Assembly: GCF_017979475.1 (NCBI RefSeq)
Contig: NZ_JAERIT010000011.1
Location: 1 to 45,471 of the forward strand
Direction of reading: 5' to 3'
DNA from: Helicobacter pullorum NCTC 12824
GTDB lineage: Bacteria > Campylobacterota > Campylobacteria > Campylobacterales > Helicobacteraceae
Length of the DNA stretch: 45,471 nt
Shown here: positions 1 through 7,601 of the stretch, one piece after another
Layout of the letters: every line of letters starts with the position of its first letter
Position numbering within the stretch: the first letter of the stretch is position 1
Translations under genes and position numbers: made by a program
The notes under the pieces: model-generated
Told to the model about the DNA's origin: nothing
The model's input: the letters and a program-made list of their open reading frames with translations, nothing else
The model's database searches: none

Positions 1-8
1 GGGGGGGG
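1..8. repeat. Poly-G tract cut by the window edge
   Basis: The window opens with at least eight G in a row, so the true tract length is unknown. On the minus strand it reads ATG followed by eight C, downstream of leuC. Long G/C homopolymers are the usual phase-variation sites of Helicobacter and Campylobacter and are also common assembly break points. No ribosome binding site is visible in front of that minus-strand ATG, so I do not call a gene here. Confidence 0.5.
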
Positions 9-91
9 CATAATGCGTTTTTGGGGATATTGATAACGATTGCAAAAATAAATTTATAGCGTATTCGTTTATTTATACCCTCAAAAAAGAG

Positions 92-1360
92 CTATGCTTC
101 TCTTGGGTCAGCGATTTTGCCTTTTATCGCACTTATGGCTGCCACTGCAGAGTTTGCGAGATAAACTTCAGAGTTTCTTGCTCCCATTCGCCCTACAAAA
201 TTTCTATTAGTCGTAGAAACACATCGTTCGTTGTCTCCCAAAATCCCCATATATCCGCCAAGACAGGCACCACAAGTAGGATTAGAAATCAATGCCCCTG
301 CTTCTAATAAAATATCAATGTAGCCTAGTTTATGGGCTTCTTTGTAAATGTTTTGTGTGCCGGGTGTGATGATGAGGCGGACATCTTGATGAACCTTTTT
401 GCCCTTTAGAATCTCACTTGCGATTTTTAAATCACTCAAACGCCCATTAGTGCAACTGCCGATAAACACTTGATCAATCTTCAAATCATCTTTTATGGCT
501 TGAGAAATGCTTTTGCCATTGCTAGGCAAAAAGGGATAGGCAATCACCGGCTCTAGCTTGCTAATATCAATTTGGATTGTTTGGGTGTAGTTTGCATCTG
601 CGTCTGAATAAAACTCTCTAGGATTCGCACGCAAGAAAGGGCGAGATTTCAAAAACTCTCTTGTAATCTCATCTGGGGCGATGATTCCATTTTTTGCCCC
701 TGCTTCAATCGCCATATTACACAAAGAAAATCTATCATCCATTCCTAGATACTTTATGCCCTCTCCGCAAAATTCTAATGTTTGGTATAATGCACCATCT
801 ACGCCAATTTGTCTAATCACTTCCAAAATCAAATCTTTGCCATAAATGTGTTTGGCAGGCTTGCCGATGAACTCTACCTTTATCGCACTTGGAATCTTAA
901 ACCAATTTTTGCCTGTAATCATTGCATAGGCTAAATCTGTGCTTCCCATACCTGTGCTAAAAGCCCCCAAAGCACCATGCGTGCAAGTATGCGAATCTGC
1001 ACCGATAATCACATCACCACTTACCACTAAGCCTCTTTCTGGCAAAAGTGCGTGTTCTATCCCCATATCTTTTTCATCAAAAAAGTATTTGAGTTTGTGT
1101 TTTTTGGCAAAATCTCGGCTAATACGCGCTTGATTTGCACTTGCGATATCTTTTGCGGGGATAAAATGATCCATTACGATACAAAAACCATCGGGATTTG
1201 CTAGATTCTCCGCACCGCTTTGCTCATAAGCTTTGATAGATAAAGGCGTGGTAATATCATTGCCAATCACCATATCAATGGGGCAATCTATGATTTCCCC
1301 TGCATAAACCTTTTTGCCTACATGTTCTGAAAAAATCTTCTCGGTAATTGTTTGTCCCAT
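92..1360 (-). CDS. leuC: 3-isopropylmalate dehydratase large subunit
   Basis: LeuC isomerises 2-isopropylmalate to 3-isopropylmalate in leucine biosynthesis, as a cytoplasmic heterodimer with LeuD. The 422-residue length fits the shorter LeuC2/HacA-like branch of the aconitase superfamily. The three 4Fe-4S cysteine ligands are visible: Cys303 in GSCTNGR, and Cys363 and Cys366 in NPTCGACLGG. The substrate-loop motif GADSHTCTHGALG lies near residues 120-132. The ATG follows AAGGA by six bases and comes two bases after the hisG stop, so the gene is at the end of the hisG transcription unit. LeuD is not in the window and may lie beyond the left edge. The hisG-leuC pairing is not one I recognise as standard. 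Confidence 0.96.
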   Translation of the reverse strand: MGQTITEKIFSEHVGKKVYAGEIIDCPIDMVIGNDITTPLSIKAYEQSGAENLANPDGFCIVMDHFIPAKDIASANQARISRDFAKKHKLKYFFDEKDMGIEHALLPERGLVVSGDVIIGADSHTCTHGALGAFSTGMGSTDLAYAMITGKNWFKIPSAIKVEFIGKPAKHIYGKDLILEVIRQIGVDGALYQTLEFCGEGIKYLGMDDRFSLCNMAIEAGAKNGIIAPDEITREFLKSRPFLRANPREFYSDADANYTQTIQIDISKLEPVIAYPFLPSNGKSISQAIKDDLKIDQVFIGSCTNGRLSDLKIASEILKGKKVHQDVRLIITPGTQNIYKEAHKLGYIDILLEAGALISNPTCGACLGGYMGILGDNERCVSTTNRNFVGRMGARNSEVYLANSAVAAISAIKGKIADPREA

Positions 1361-1362
1361 AG

Positions 1363-1980
1363 CTAATCCTTTTTGATAAAATTTTTAAAATACTTTTGAA
1401 TCTCTAAAATCTCACGCTTTTGTGCATAAAAACTATTAGAATTTGCCACCAAATACGCACTAACCTCCATAATCACCTCATCAATTTTGAGATTGTTTTG
1501 CCTAAGTGTGCTACCTGTCTCTACCAAATCCACAATCGCATCTGCCATTCCCACAAGAGGTGCTAGCTCAATAGAACCATACAGCTTGATAATATCAACA
1601 CTTATGGCTTTTTTGGCAAAATAAGCTTTGGTGATATTCTCCATTTTGGTAGCGATTTTTAGTTTGGGCTTAGAAAAATCCAAAACATAATCATTAGGCG
1701 AACCGATGGCGACTTTGCATTTCCCAAACCCCAAATCAAGCAACCTCACTAAGCGGCTTTGTTTCTCTTCTAAAACATCTAAGCCCACTACGCCTATATC
1801 TGCCGCCCCTCGCTCGACATAAACCGGGACATCTTGACTTCTTACAAGCATAAATTCAAAATCTTTTTTCTTTAAAATCAATTTTCTATCTTCAAAATCC
1901 AATGAAGTTTGCAAAAAATCCTCAAAAATCTTCAATGCTTCTTGTGCGATTCTACCCTTAGGCAAGGCAACTTTTATCAT
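1363..1980 (-). CDS. hisG: ATP phosphoribosyltransferase, short form
   Basis: HisG couples ATP and PRPP in the first step of histidine biosynthesis. At 205 residues it is the short (HisG-S) type: it has the two-lobed catalytic core (MIKVALPKGRI at the N terminus, and the PRPP loop around VDLVETGSTLRQN near residues 150-163) but not the C-terminal regulatory ACT-like domain of the roughly 300-residue form. Short HisG enzymes normally need HisZ, a histidyl-tRNA-synthetase paralogue, as regulatory partner; none is in this window. The ATG overlaps the coaX stop by four bases, indicating coupled translation. Confidence 0.95.
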   Translation of the reverse strand: MIKVALPKGRIAQEALKIFEDFLQTSLDFEDRKLILKKKDFEFMLVRSQDVPVYVERGAADIGVVGLDVLEEKQSRLVRLLDLGFGKCKVAIGSPNDYVLDFSKPKLKIATKMENITKAYFAKKAISVDIIKLYGSIELAPLVGMADAIVDLVETGSTLRQNNLKIDEVIMEVSAYLVANSNSFYAQKREILEIQKYFKNFIKKD

Positions 1981-2615
1981 AATTGGATTCCTTTGGAGAT
2001 AATTTTATTTGTAATAATATTTTGCATTCCTTTAAAAATAAGTAAATCATCATAAATGCAATTTTCAAAAAAACGCGAAAGGAATTTACCATCACCACCG
2101 GTAAAATAAATCTTTTTGCCTTTGGAGAGATTCTCTATCATCAAAAGAATAGATTTCAACATACCATAAGAAACAGCGTCTTTTGTGTTTTGGGGGAAGG
2201 TATCTAATGCAACGCCAAGATTAAATTCACAATCTAATACCGCTATGGAACTAAACATTTCTCTATAACGCGATATGCCGGGCATAATGCAACCGCCTAA
2301 GTGGATTGCTTGGTGCATAATATCTATAGTAATCGCACTTCCTGCATCGACAATTACGCCATCTGTGATAGCATTACAAGCAACGATTCTATCTACGCCT
2401 AAGCCTTTGTAATTTGTATCCAAAGAAACAAAAGGCAAAAGATCAAAACAATAAGGGTGAGAATCCAAAAGAGACTTGGCAGAATCTTCATTAACGCTAA
2501 TAAAAATAATCACTTCTTTTGGGTCTTTTGGAGTGAGTTGCGTTTTGGCTTCTCTCCAAACTCTACCGCGATAATAGAAATGCAAAAATGAATTTCCAAT
2601 ATCACAAAGTATCAT
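1977..2615 (-). CDS. coaX: Type III pantothenate kinase
   Basis: CoaX phosphorylates pantothenate, the first step of coenzyme A synthesis, and belongs to the ASKHA fold. Visible motifs are the N-terminal phosphate loop CDIGNSFLHF (residues 4-13), the GVDRIVACNA block near residue 73, and the VDAGSAITIDI motif near residue 90, with YFTGGDGKFL towards the C terminus. The 212-residue length is slightly shorter than the usual 220-260. The gene overlaps hisG by four bases and starts four bases after the preceding lipoprotein stop. Adjacency to the lipoprotein, TPR protein, dut, greA and lpxB matches H. pylori gene order as I remember it. Confidence 0.93.
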   Translation of the reverse strand: MILCDIGNSFLHFYYRGRVWREAKTQLTPKDPKEVIIFISVNEDSAKSLLDSHPYCFDLLPFVSLDTNYKGLGVDRIVACNAITDGVIVDAGSAITIDIMHQAIHLGGCIMPGISRYREMFSSIAVLDCEFNLGVALDTFPQNTKDAVSYGMLKSILLMIENLSKGKKIYFTGGDGKFLSRFFENCIYDDLLIFKGMQNIITNKIISKGIQL

Positions 2616-2619
2616 TGCT

Positions 2620-3630
2620 TCACTTCACTTCTAAAATCTCATCACCTACAAAAATCTTTCCTGTCCCTGAAAATGCGGGTGTGTCTATCTTGTTGGGTAA
2701 AGAGTAAATTTCATAATTGCTTAAATCATTGCTTAGGGTAATCATATAACCGCGTGTTTCTAAAATCACGATTTTTTCACCATGGTTTGCTGCGGTAAAA
2801 TGTGCAAAGGGGAATTTTTGGCGTTTGATTTCATTTAAATCTTTATCGGTTAGAATCACTTCACCTTCTGTGGTAAAAAGCACAATTTGATCCCCAAAAA
2901 ACAAAATATCTTGCAAATTAGCATCAAAGGTATTAATCACATTTGGACTGACAGAAATCACTCGTTTGGGGGTTGCTGCAACCATTCTATCATTGATTGC
3001 TTCAAGAAAAATAACATTGTTGAAGTGTTTATCCCCATTGACTACGATATTGCGAATCATTTTGAAATTATTTCTATCTACGATTACAAGCTTACCATCA
3101 AGAGTTGGGATTATTGCAATATCACTCAAAAAATAAGGCGAAGCGATGAGGGTGTTATTGGTAGGGGCTGGGGTGCTTTCTTGTTTATACATTGCTTTGC
3201 CTAACTGCAAATCATACAATACAAAAGAATTATTATCAAAAATGATTGCTGCTAGATTATTGTCTAATGCTACACTGATAGGATTTCCCTCTAATGCAAT
3301 GATATTTTGGGAATGGGTTTCTTTGTCAATCAATAAAAGCTCTTTGTTGTTTGTCGTGGCAAGATAATATTTTTCTGATTCTCCCAAATAACGCCCATTT
3401 TTAGGAAGAGTAGCTTCTGGGATTTGCGAATATTTGGTAATAAACTGCCCATTTGCCAAAGTCGCTCCATCGCGAGTGATAAAAATAATATCACTAGGCA
3501 AAGAATCGCTATAAGCAACGCTATCTTTGACTTCTTCGTCTTTAGGCTCGAAATAATATTTTGAACCACAACCACTTATCAAAAAAAGCAACAAAGTACC
3601 TATTAGAAATTTTATAAGATTATTTTGCAT
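2620..3630 (-). CDS. Beta-propeller-type lipoprotein, BamB-like by context
   Basis: This 336-residue exported lipoprotein has a hydrophobic signal (residues 6-18) and a lipobox LISGC, placing the lipidated cysteine at about residue 21. The mature part is a chain of short beta-rich blocks with a recurring hydrophobic-D-hydrophobic pattern (ELLLIDKETH, SFVLYDLQLG, KLVIVDRNNF, EVILTDKDLN), as expected of a PQQ/WD-type propeller. It lies directly after a YfgM-like membrane TPR protein and overlaps it by 11 bases. E. coli has yfgM followed by bamB, so a BamB-like role in outer-membrane assembly is a reasonable inference, not shown by sequence identity. H. pylori HP0863 is the likely counterpart from gene order. 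Confidence 0.75.
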   Translation of the reverse strand: MQNNLIKFLIGTLLLFLISGCGSKYYFEPKDEEVKDSVAYSDSLPSDIIFITRDGATLANGQFITKYSQIPEATLPKNGRYLGESEKYYLATTNNKELLLIDKETHSQNIIALEGNPISVALDNNLAAIIFDNNSFVLYDLQLGKAMYKQESTPAPTNNTLIASPYFLSDIAIIPTLDGKLVIVDRNNFKMIRNIVVNGDKHFNNVIFLEAINDRMVAATPKRVISVSPNVINTFDANLQDILFFGDQIVLFTTEGEVILTDKDLNEIKRQKFPFAHFTAANHGEKIVILETRGYMITLSNDLSNYEIYSLPNKIDTPAFSGTGKIFVGDEILEVK

Positions 3631-4210
3631 TATTAATTCCTTTAATGGTTAAATGTTCTAAGGCATTGGCAATTTCTTTGATAGTCGAATCGCTTGGAAT
3701 CTTGGCTAAAATACTTTTTGCTTCTTTAATATTGCCCTTTTGTATTTCCAAATAAGCCGCTTCAAAATACCCCAAATCTGTCGAATTGCTAGAATTTAAC
3801 TCTTGGAGATTCTTATCCAAACTAGCATTTTGCTGTTTGGAGAGTTTGGCTATCATTGGATCTTTGGAAGATTCAAGGGTTTTAAGCGTCTTGGCGTCTT
3901 GTTCTTTGAGCGCTTTTTGGAAAAGATACAAATCATAAAGTTTGCTTTGAGAATCTTTTAGGCTTGCAATTGCATTTTCATCGCCCATAAGTGCTTTTTG
4001 ATAGAATTGTGCATTTTTTTGACTTTGTTGCTCTTGGTAATAATTATTTAAACTATACCCTACTCCGCCAACTACAAGAAGTGCTACTAAAATAATCAAA
4101 GGGATTTTATAACGCTTATACCAACTTTCAATTCTTATCAATCCCTCCAACATTTTCTCATCGCTGTTGATTTCTTCTTTGATATAATTTACATTTTGCT
4201 TTAAACTCAA
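3620..4210 (-). CDS. Membrane-anchored TPR-like protein, YfgM-like
   Basis: The 196-residue protein starts at TTG, chosen because AAGGAG lies five bases upstream. A short cytoplasmic N-terminal segment is followed by one transmembrane helix at about residues 35-53 (IPLIILVALLVVGGVGYSL) and a periplasmic helical domain with TPR-like pairing (YFEAAYLEIQKGNIKEAKSI near residue 148). Inside-out topology is suggested by KRYK just before the helix. The plan matches E. coli YfgM, an inner-membrane TPR protein linked to Sec translocon and periplasmic chaperone function. Function here is inferred from architecture and from the neighbouring lipoprotein. Confidence 0.7.
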   Translation of the reverse strand: MSLKQNVNYIKEEINSDEKMLEGLIRIESWYKRYKIPLIILVALLVVGGVGYSLNNYYQEQQSQKNAQFYQKALMGDENAIASLKDSQSKLYDLYLFQKALKEQDAKTLKTLESSKDPMIAKLSKQQNASLDKNLQELNSSNSTDLGYFEAAYLEIQKGNIKEAKSILAKIPSDSTIKEIANALEHLTIKGINNAK

Positions 4211-4221
4211 AATTTCTCCTT

Positions 4222-4653
4222 TTATTTTCCTGTGCTACCAAATCCGCCTTTTCCGCGTTTAGTGCTATCTAGTGATTGGACTTCTTTGATTTTTGCTTGT
4301 TTTACTCTACAAAGCACCGCTTGTGCGATTCTGTCACCTTTATTGATGATAAAATCCTCTTCTCCTAAATTCATCATAATGACTTTAATTTCTCCGCGAT
4401 AATCGCTATCAATTGTGCCGGGAGTATTAAGAAGAGTGATTCCATATTGCAAAGCTAAACCGCTTCTTGGACGCACTTGCACTTCATAGCCTTCTTTGAA
4501 ACTAAAAGCCAACCCTGTAGGCACCAAAGCCCATTTTCCTGCTGGTATAGTCGTTGATTGAATCGCACACAAATCAAATCCCGCTGAACCTGAAGTCTGA
4601 TACTTTGGCAAAATTGCCTCTGGAGTGAGTTTTTTGATTTTTAAAGTTGCCAT
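4222..4653 (-). CDS. dut: dUTP diphosphatase
   Basis: Dut hydrolyses dUTP to dUMP and pyrophosphate, supplying the thymidylate precursor and keeping uracil out of DNA. At 143 residues it has the normal trimeric dUTPase length. The signature motifs are visible in order: AGFDL (motif 1), RPRSGLA (motif 2), [13 protein letters not shown] with the catalytic Asp (motif 3), GDRIAQAVL (motif 4) and the C-terminal glycine-rich arm KGGFGSTG (motif 5). The ATG follows AAGGA. The gene lies eight bases downstream of greA and eleven bases before the TTG of the YfgM-like gene. Confidence 0.97.
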   Translation of the reverse strand: MATLKIKKLTPEAILPKYQTSGSAGFDLCAIQSTTIPAGKWALVPTGLAFSFKEGYEVQVRPRSGLALQYGITLLNTPGTIDSDYRGEIKVIMMNLGEEDFIINKGDRIAQAVLCRVKQAKIKEVQSLDSTKRGKGGFGSTGK

Positions 4654-4661
4654 TGTTATCC

Positions 4662-5141
4662 TTAAAACTCGATTTTTTTATAGCAAATTTCTAAGATTTC
4701 ATAATCCACTTTGCCCTTTGGAAGCGAAATAGTTACCTCATCGCCAACAACTTTGCCCAAAAGCTGTTTTGCCAAAGGCGAATGATAAGAAATAAGCCCC
4801 TTGTCTGGATTGCTCTCTGTGGCACCAACAATGGTATAGCAAAACTGCTCTTCACTCTCCAAATCCTCTAGCGTGATAGTCGAGCCAAAGCTCACTTTAT
4901 CATGGTCAATCGTGCTTGGATCAATCACGCGTGCTTCTGCAACAAGCTGAGTTAGCTCATTAATGCGTGCGTCCAAAAAAAGCTGTCTTTCTCGTGCTGC
5001 GTGATACTCGGCATTTTCTTTTAAGTCGCCATGCTCTCGTGCTGCGTCAATTTCTTTGATATTATTGGGGCGTTCTACTTCTTTGAGATTTTTTAATTCA
5101 CTAATTAGCTTATTATAGCCGTATTCTGTCATTGGTTGCAC
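4662..5141 (-). CDS. greA: Transcription elongation factor GreA
   Basis: GreA rescues backtracked RNA polymerase by stimulating transcript cleavage in the secondary channel. The 159 residues hold the N-terminal antiparallel coiled coil with the acidic tip region ([17 protein letters not shown], about residues 36-52) and the C-terminal FKBP-like domain. I take the GTG at 5141 as start because GGAG sits seven bases upstream; the in-frame ATG three codons later has poor spacing. It leads the transcription unit down to leuC and has its own -10 box in the 70-base gap after lpxB. Confidence 0.96.
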   Translation of the reverse strand: MQPMTEYGYNKLISELKNLKEVERPNNIKEIDAAREHGDLKENAEYHAARERQLFLDARINELTQLVAEARVIDPSTIDHDKVSFGSTITLEDLESEEQFCYTIVGATESNPDKGLISYHSPLAKQLLGKVVGDEVTISLPKGKVDYEILEICYKKIEF

Positions 5142-5171
5142 TTCTAAACTCCAAATCTTTGAAAATAATTT

Positions 5172-5177
5172 ATAATA
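5172..5177 (-). promoter_or_regulatory. Probable -10 box for greA
   Basis: On the minus strand the gap between lpxB and greA contains TAGTATTATAAAT, with TATTAT as the -10 hexamer 30 bases before the greA start. A -35 box is not evident, which is normal for the housekeeping sigma factor in this phylum. Confidence 0.5.
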
Positions 5178-5211
5178 CTAACCAAAGAGGATTAAAAAGC
5201 ACTTTAGTTTT

Positions 5212-6345
5212 TTAATTTTTTGACATATTTTTTGCAAAATTTTCAATTTTTTGGACACAATTTTTTGCACTGCCATTTTTTAAATACTCCAAAAGAATCT
5301 TTTTTTGGGCAAAAAATTTGGAATAATCATAATTTTGCATTGCCCAAAAAAGCGTATTAGGATTTACTTCTTCTTGCAAAAACTCTGGGTGAATAGGGAA
5401 ATTTTGAGGGGTTTTATTGTCCTTTGGGGAACCAAAATAAAAAAACTCCAAAAAAATATTTGCAAGTCCGATATAATTAAGCTTAACAAGGCTTTTTGCA
5501 ATCCAATAATCCAGCTTCCTAGCCTTATAAGCAAGAATTGTTGGGATACCAAGAAGTGTAGATTCTAAGGTTGCTGTGCCACTGCACACAAAAGCAAACT
5601 CACATTTTGCCAACCCTTCATAAGTATCATACACTATGCTAAAATCCTCTAAATCGCCATAAATTTTAGATAAATCGCAATTTTCAAAATGTTTGGGAGC
5701 AATCAATAATGGCTGTTTATGCAAAGCTTTTAATTTTTTGGCAAGGCTTTTAAAAATAGGAAAAAGCGCTTTGATTTCTGATATTCTTGAACCGGGCATA
5801 AAGGCAATAATGCCTGTATCTACCCTACCCTCCCTTGAAAATGGAATCTCATCTAAAAGCGGGTGTCCCACATAAGCAATGTTTGCCTCTTTGGGATAAT
5901 AAGCACTCTCAAAAGGCAAGATTCCCCATAATTCATCACAAATTTGTGCGAGTATCTTTGCTCGATATGCTTTCCACGCCCACACTTGTGGCAATATATA
6001 ATAAACCAAATAAGGTTTATTTAAATCCCCACTCAAAGCCTTTAACAAAGGAATATTAAAAGAAGAAGAATCCATAAAGATTGCAATATCACATTGTTTG
6101 GCTAATGCAATGAGCTCTTTTTTTATTTTAAAGAATCTAGGAATTAGCTTTAAAACACCGCTAAATCCCATAATTCTAAACTCATTTGGGCTAAAATTAC
6201 TAGAAAATCCGAGAATCTTAGAATCAAAAATCCCATAAAAATGGCATTCCCCATATTGCTTTTGCAAAGTTTGGATAAGATAAGATAAATGGATATTTGC
6301 AGAATATTCTAATGCGGAAATAAAGATTTTGATAGGCTTATTCAA
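5212..6345 (-). CDS. lpxB: Lipid-A-disaccharide synthase
   Basis: LpxB (GT19) joins UDP-2,3-diacylglucosamine to lipid X to form the lipid A disaccharide at the inner membrane. The 377 residues fit the family. Visible family blocks are KIFISALEYSANIHLSYLI at the N terminus, the FMDSSSFNIPLLK region near residue 90, YYILPQVWAWK near residue 118, FMPGSRISEIKALFP near residue 182 and the VCSGTATLESTLLGIPTIL nucleotide-sugar motif near residue 253. Its start overlaps the end of the coiled-coil gene by eight bases, so the two are probably co-translated. Confidence 0.96.
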   Translation of the reverse strand: MNKPIKIFISALEYSANIHLSYLIQTLQKQYGECHFYGIFDSKILGFSSNFSPNEFRIMGFSGVLKLIPRFFKIKKELIALAKQCDIAIFMDSSSFNIPLLKALSGDLNKPYLVYYILPQVWAWKAYRAKILAQICDELWGILPFESAYYPKEANIAYVGHPLLDEIPFSREGRVDTGIIAFMPGSRISEIKALFPIFKSLAKKLKALHKQPLLIAPKHFENCDLSKIYGDLEDFSIVYDTYEGLAKCEFAFVCSGTATLESTLLGIPTILAYKARKLDYWIAKSLVKLNYIGLANIFLEFFYFGSPKDNKTPQNFPIHPEFLQEEVNPNTLFWAMQNYDYSKFFAQKKILLEYLKNGSAKNCVQKIENFAKNMSKN

Positions 6346-6997
6346 GATTGGATTCTTGTGAGGCTTTGGAATGTAAGCAAAAATAATCTTTTAAATCGCG
6401 AATTTCTAATAAAATCTTAGAAGTCTCTAAATCTAAAGATTTGAAGGTAGCAATAAGATTTTCTAATTGCTCATAAATCTCTTGTGCTTGGCTTAACAAT
6501 ACATAGGAATTAGCCGGCTTGGCTAAAAGCTTCTGGTAATTCTGATAAGAAACCTCTAATCTCTCTAATGCCACAGGTTTGGGAGGCAAGGTAATTTTAA
6601 GCTGCGATAAAGAGGAATGAATATTTTCACATTGGGTTTGAAGATTTAAAAAATCGCTTTGTAAATCCTTTTGCGAATCTGCTGGTATAGTTTCTTGGCA
6701 ATTTTTTTGTGTTTCTTGCACACAATCCATTTCTTGAATGATTTTATTTTTTTGGGCAATTTGAGCTTCTAACTCTTTGTTTTTAATTTCTAATTCTTTG
6801 TTTTGCGAAAGCAATAAAGCATTTTTGGCAGAAATTTCATTAGAATTTTTTATCAACGCTTCTCTTTGTTGTGATAATATTTCATATTCTTCTTCAAATT
6901 GTTTTTTTTGGGTTTCAAAAATCTCATAAATCTGCCATACTTCTTTAATCTCGTCTAATTTTTTTGTAATTTCTTGCAAAGCAAAATTATGCTTCAT
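6338..6997 (-). CDS. Coiled-coil protein of unknown function
   Basis: I do not recognise a family. The 219-residue product is soluble, with no signal peptide or transmembrane helix. Residues 25-95 form an uninterrupted heptad-rich, highly charged region (ETQKKQFEEEYEIL, LSQNKELEIKNKELEAQIAQ) typical of a long coiled coil, followed by a Gln/Ser-rich linker and a helical tail. It overlaps the Nudix gene by 11 bases and lpxB by eight, so it is translated from the same message. A structural or scaffold role near envelope synthesis is only a guess from position. Confidence 0.75.
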   Translation of the reverse strand: MKHNFALQEITKKLDEIKEVWQIYEIFETQKKQFEEEYEILSQQREALIKNSNEISAKNALLLSQNKELEIKNKELEAQIAQKNKIIQEMDCVQETQKNCQETIPADSQKDLQSDFLNLQTQCENIHSSLSQLKITLPPKPVALERLEVSYQNYQKLLAKPANSYVLLSQAQEIYEQLENLIATFKSLDLETSKILLEIRDLKDYFCLHSKASQESNLE

Positions 6998-7601
6998 TCC
7001 TCTCCTTTAAAAACCACAAAAATGCAAACATAATCCCGGAAGTTTTGGGATAAGATTCATCTAAAATAAACTCATAAGCTTGTTTGCGTGGAATAAAAAT
7101 AACTTCAATATTTTCATCATCTACCCCACCTCCTTGATGGACTTTGCATTTCTCATCAATCGTGGCAAAAAACAATGTTTGCTTACTCCCAGCAAAACCC
7201 ACTGAACTATAAAATTCTGTAATTTTTTCGATATTTTCTAATTCTACATTATATCCGCATTCTTCTAGTATTTCTTCTTGTGCAATTTCTTTGAGTGTTT
7301 TATTTGGCTTATCTGTAATACCCGCACAAAGCTCGTAAGTATAACCAATCTCGCTTTTTAGATTTTGAGTTTGGCGGATAGTTTCTTTTAAGAAAACTGC
7401 GGGGCGAAATTGCTTGACTATCACAAATGAATCCTTTTTTGGATGATAGAGCAACACAGCCACACTATCATGTGCTTCTATGATATCCCAGCTTCTTTCT
7501 TTGCCATTTTCACAAAAAAGCATTCTTTTGGGTTTGATATACAAAGAAGATTCACATGCACAAAAGCGAATATTAGTTATTTCTTTTGGAGGTTTCATCA
7601 T
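6987..7601 (-). CDS. Nudix hydrolase, NUDT14/UDP-sugar diphosphatase type
   Basis: Nudix enzymes cleave nucleoside diphosphates linked to another moiety. The box region AGITDKPNKTLKEIAQEE continues into ILEECGY; the Arg of the classical REUxEExGU pattern is Glu and the first Glu of the box is Asn. Both this variant box and the flanking blocks (ELCAG before it, SSVGFAGSKQTLFF after it) resemble eukaryotic NUDT14, a UDP-glucose/ADP-ribose diphosphatase, as I remember it. Start: a longer reading frame opens at 7634, but the paired ATGs at 7601/7598 just before KPPKEITN give a 204-residue protein of normal length and shorten the overlap with the peptidase gene to 29 bases. No strong ribosome binding site is visible. 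Confidence 0.82.
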   Translation of the reverse strand: MMKPPKEITNIRFCACESSLYIKPKRMLFCENGKERSWDIIEAHDSVAVLLYHPKKDSFVIVKQFRPAVFLKETIRQTQNLKSEIGYTYELCAGITDKPNKTLKEIAQEEILEECGYNVELENIEKITEFYSSVGFAGSKQTLFFATIDEKCKVHQGGGVDDENIEVIFIPRKQAYEFILDESYPKTSGIMFAFLWFLKERNEA

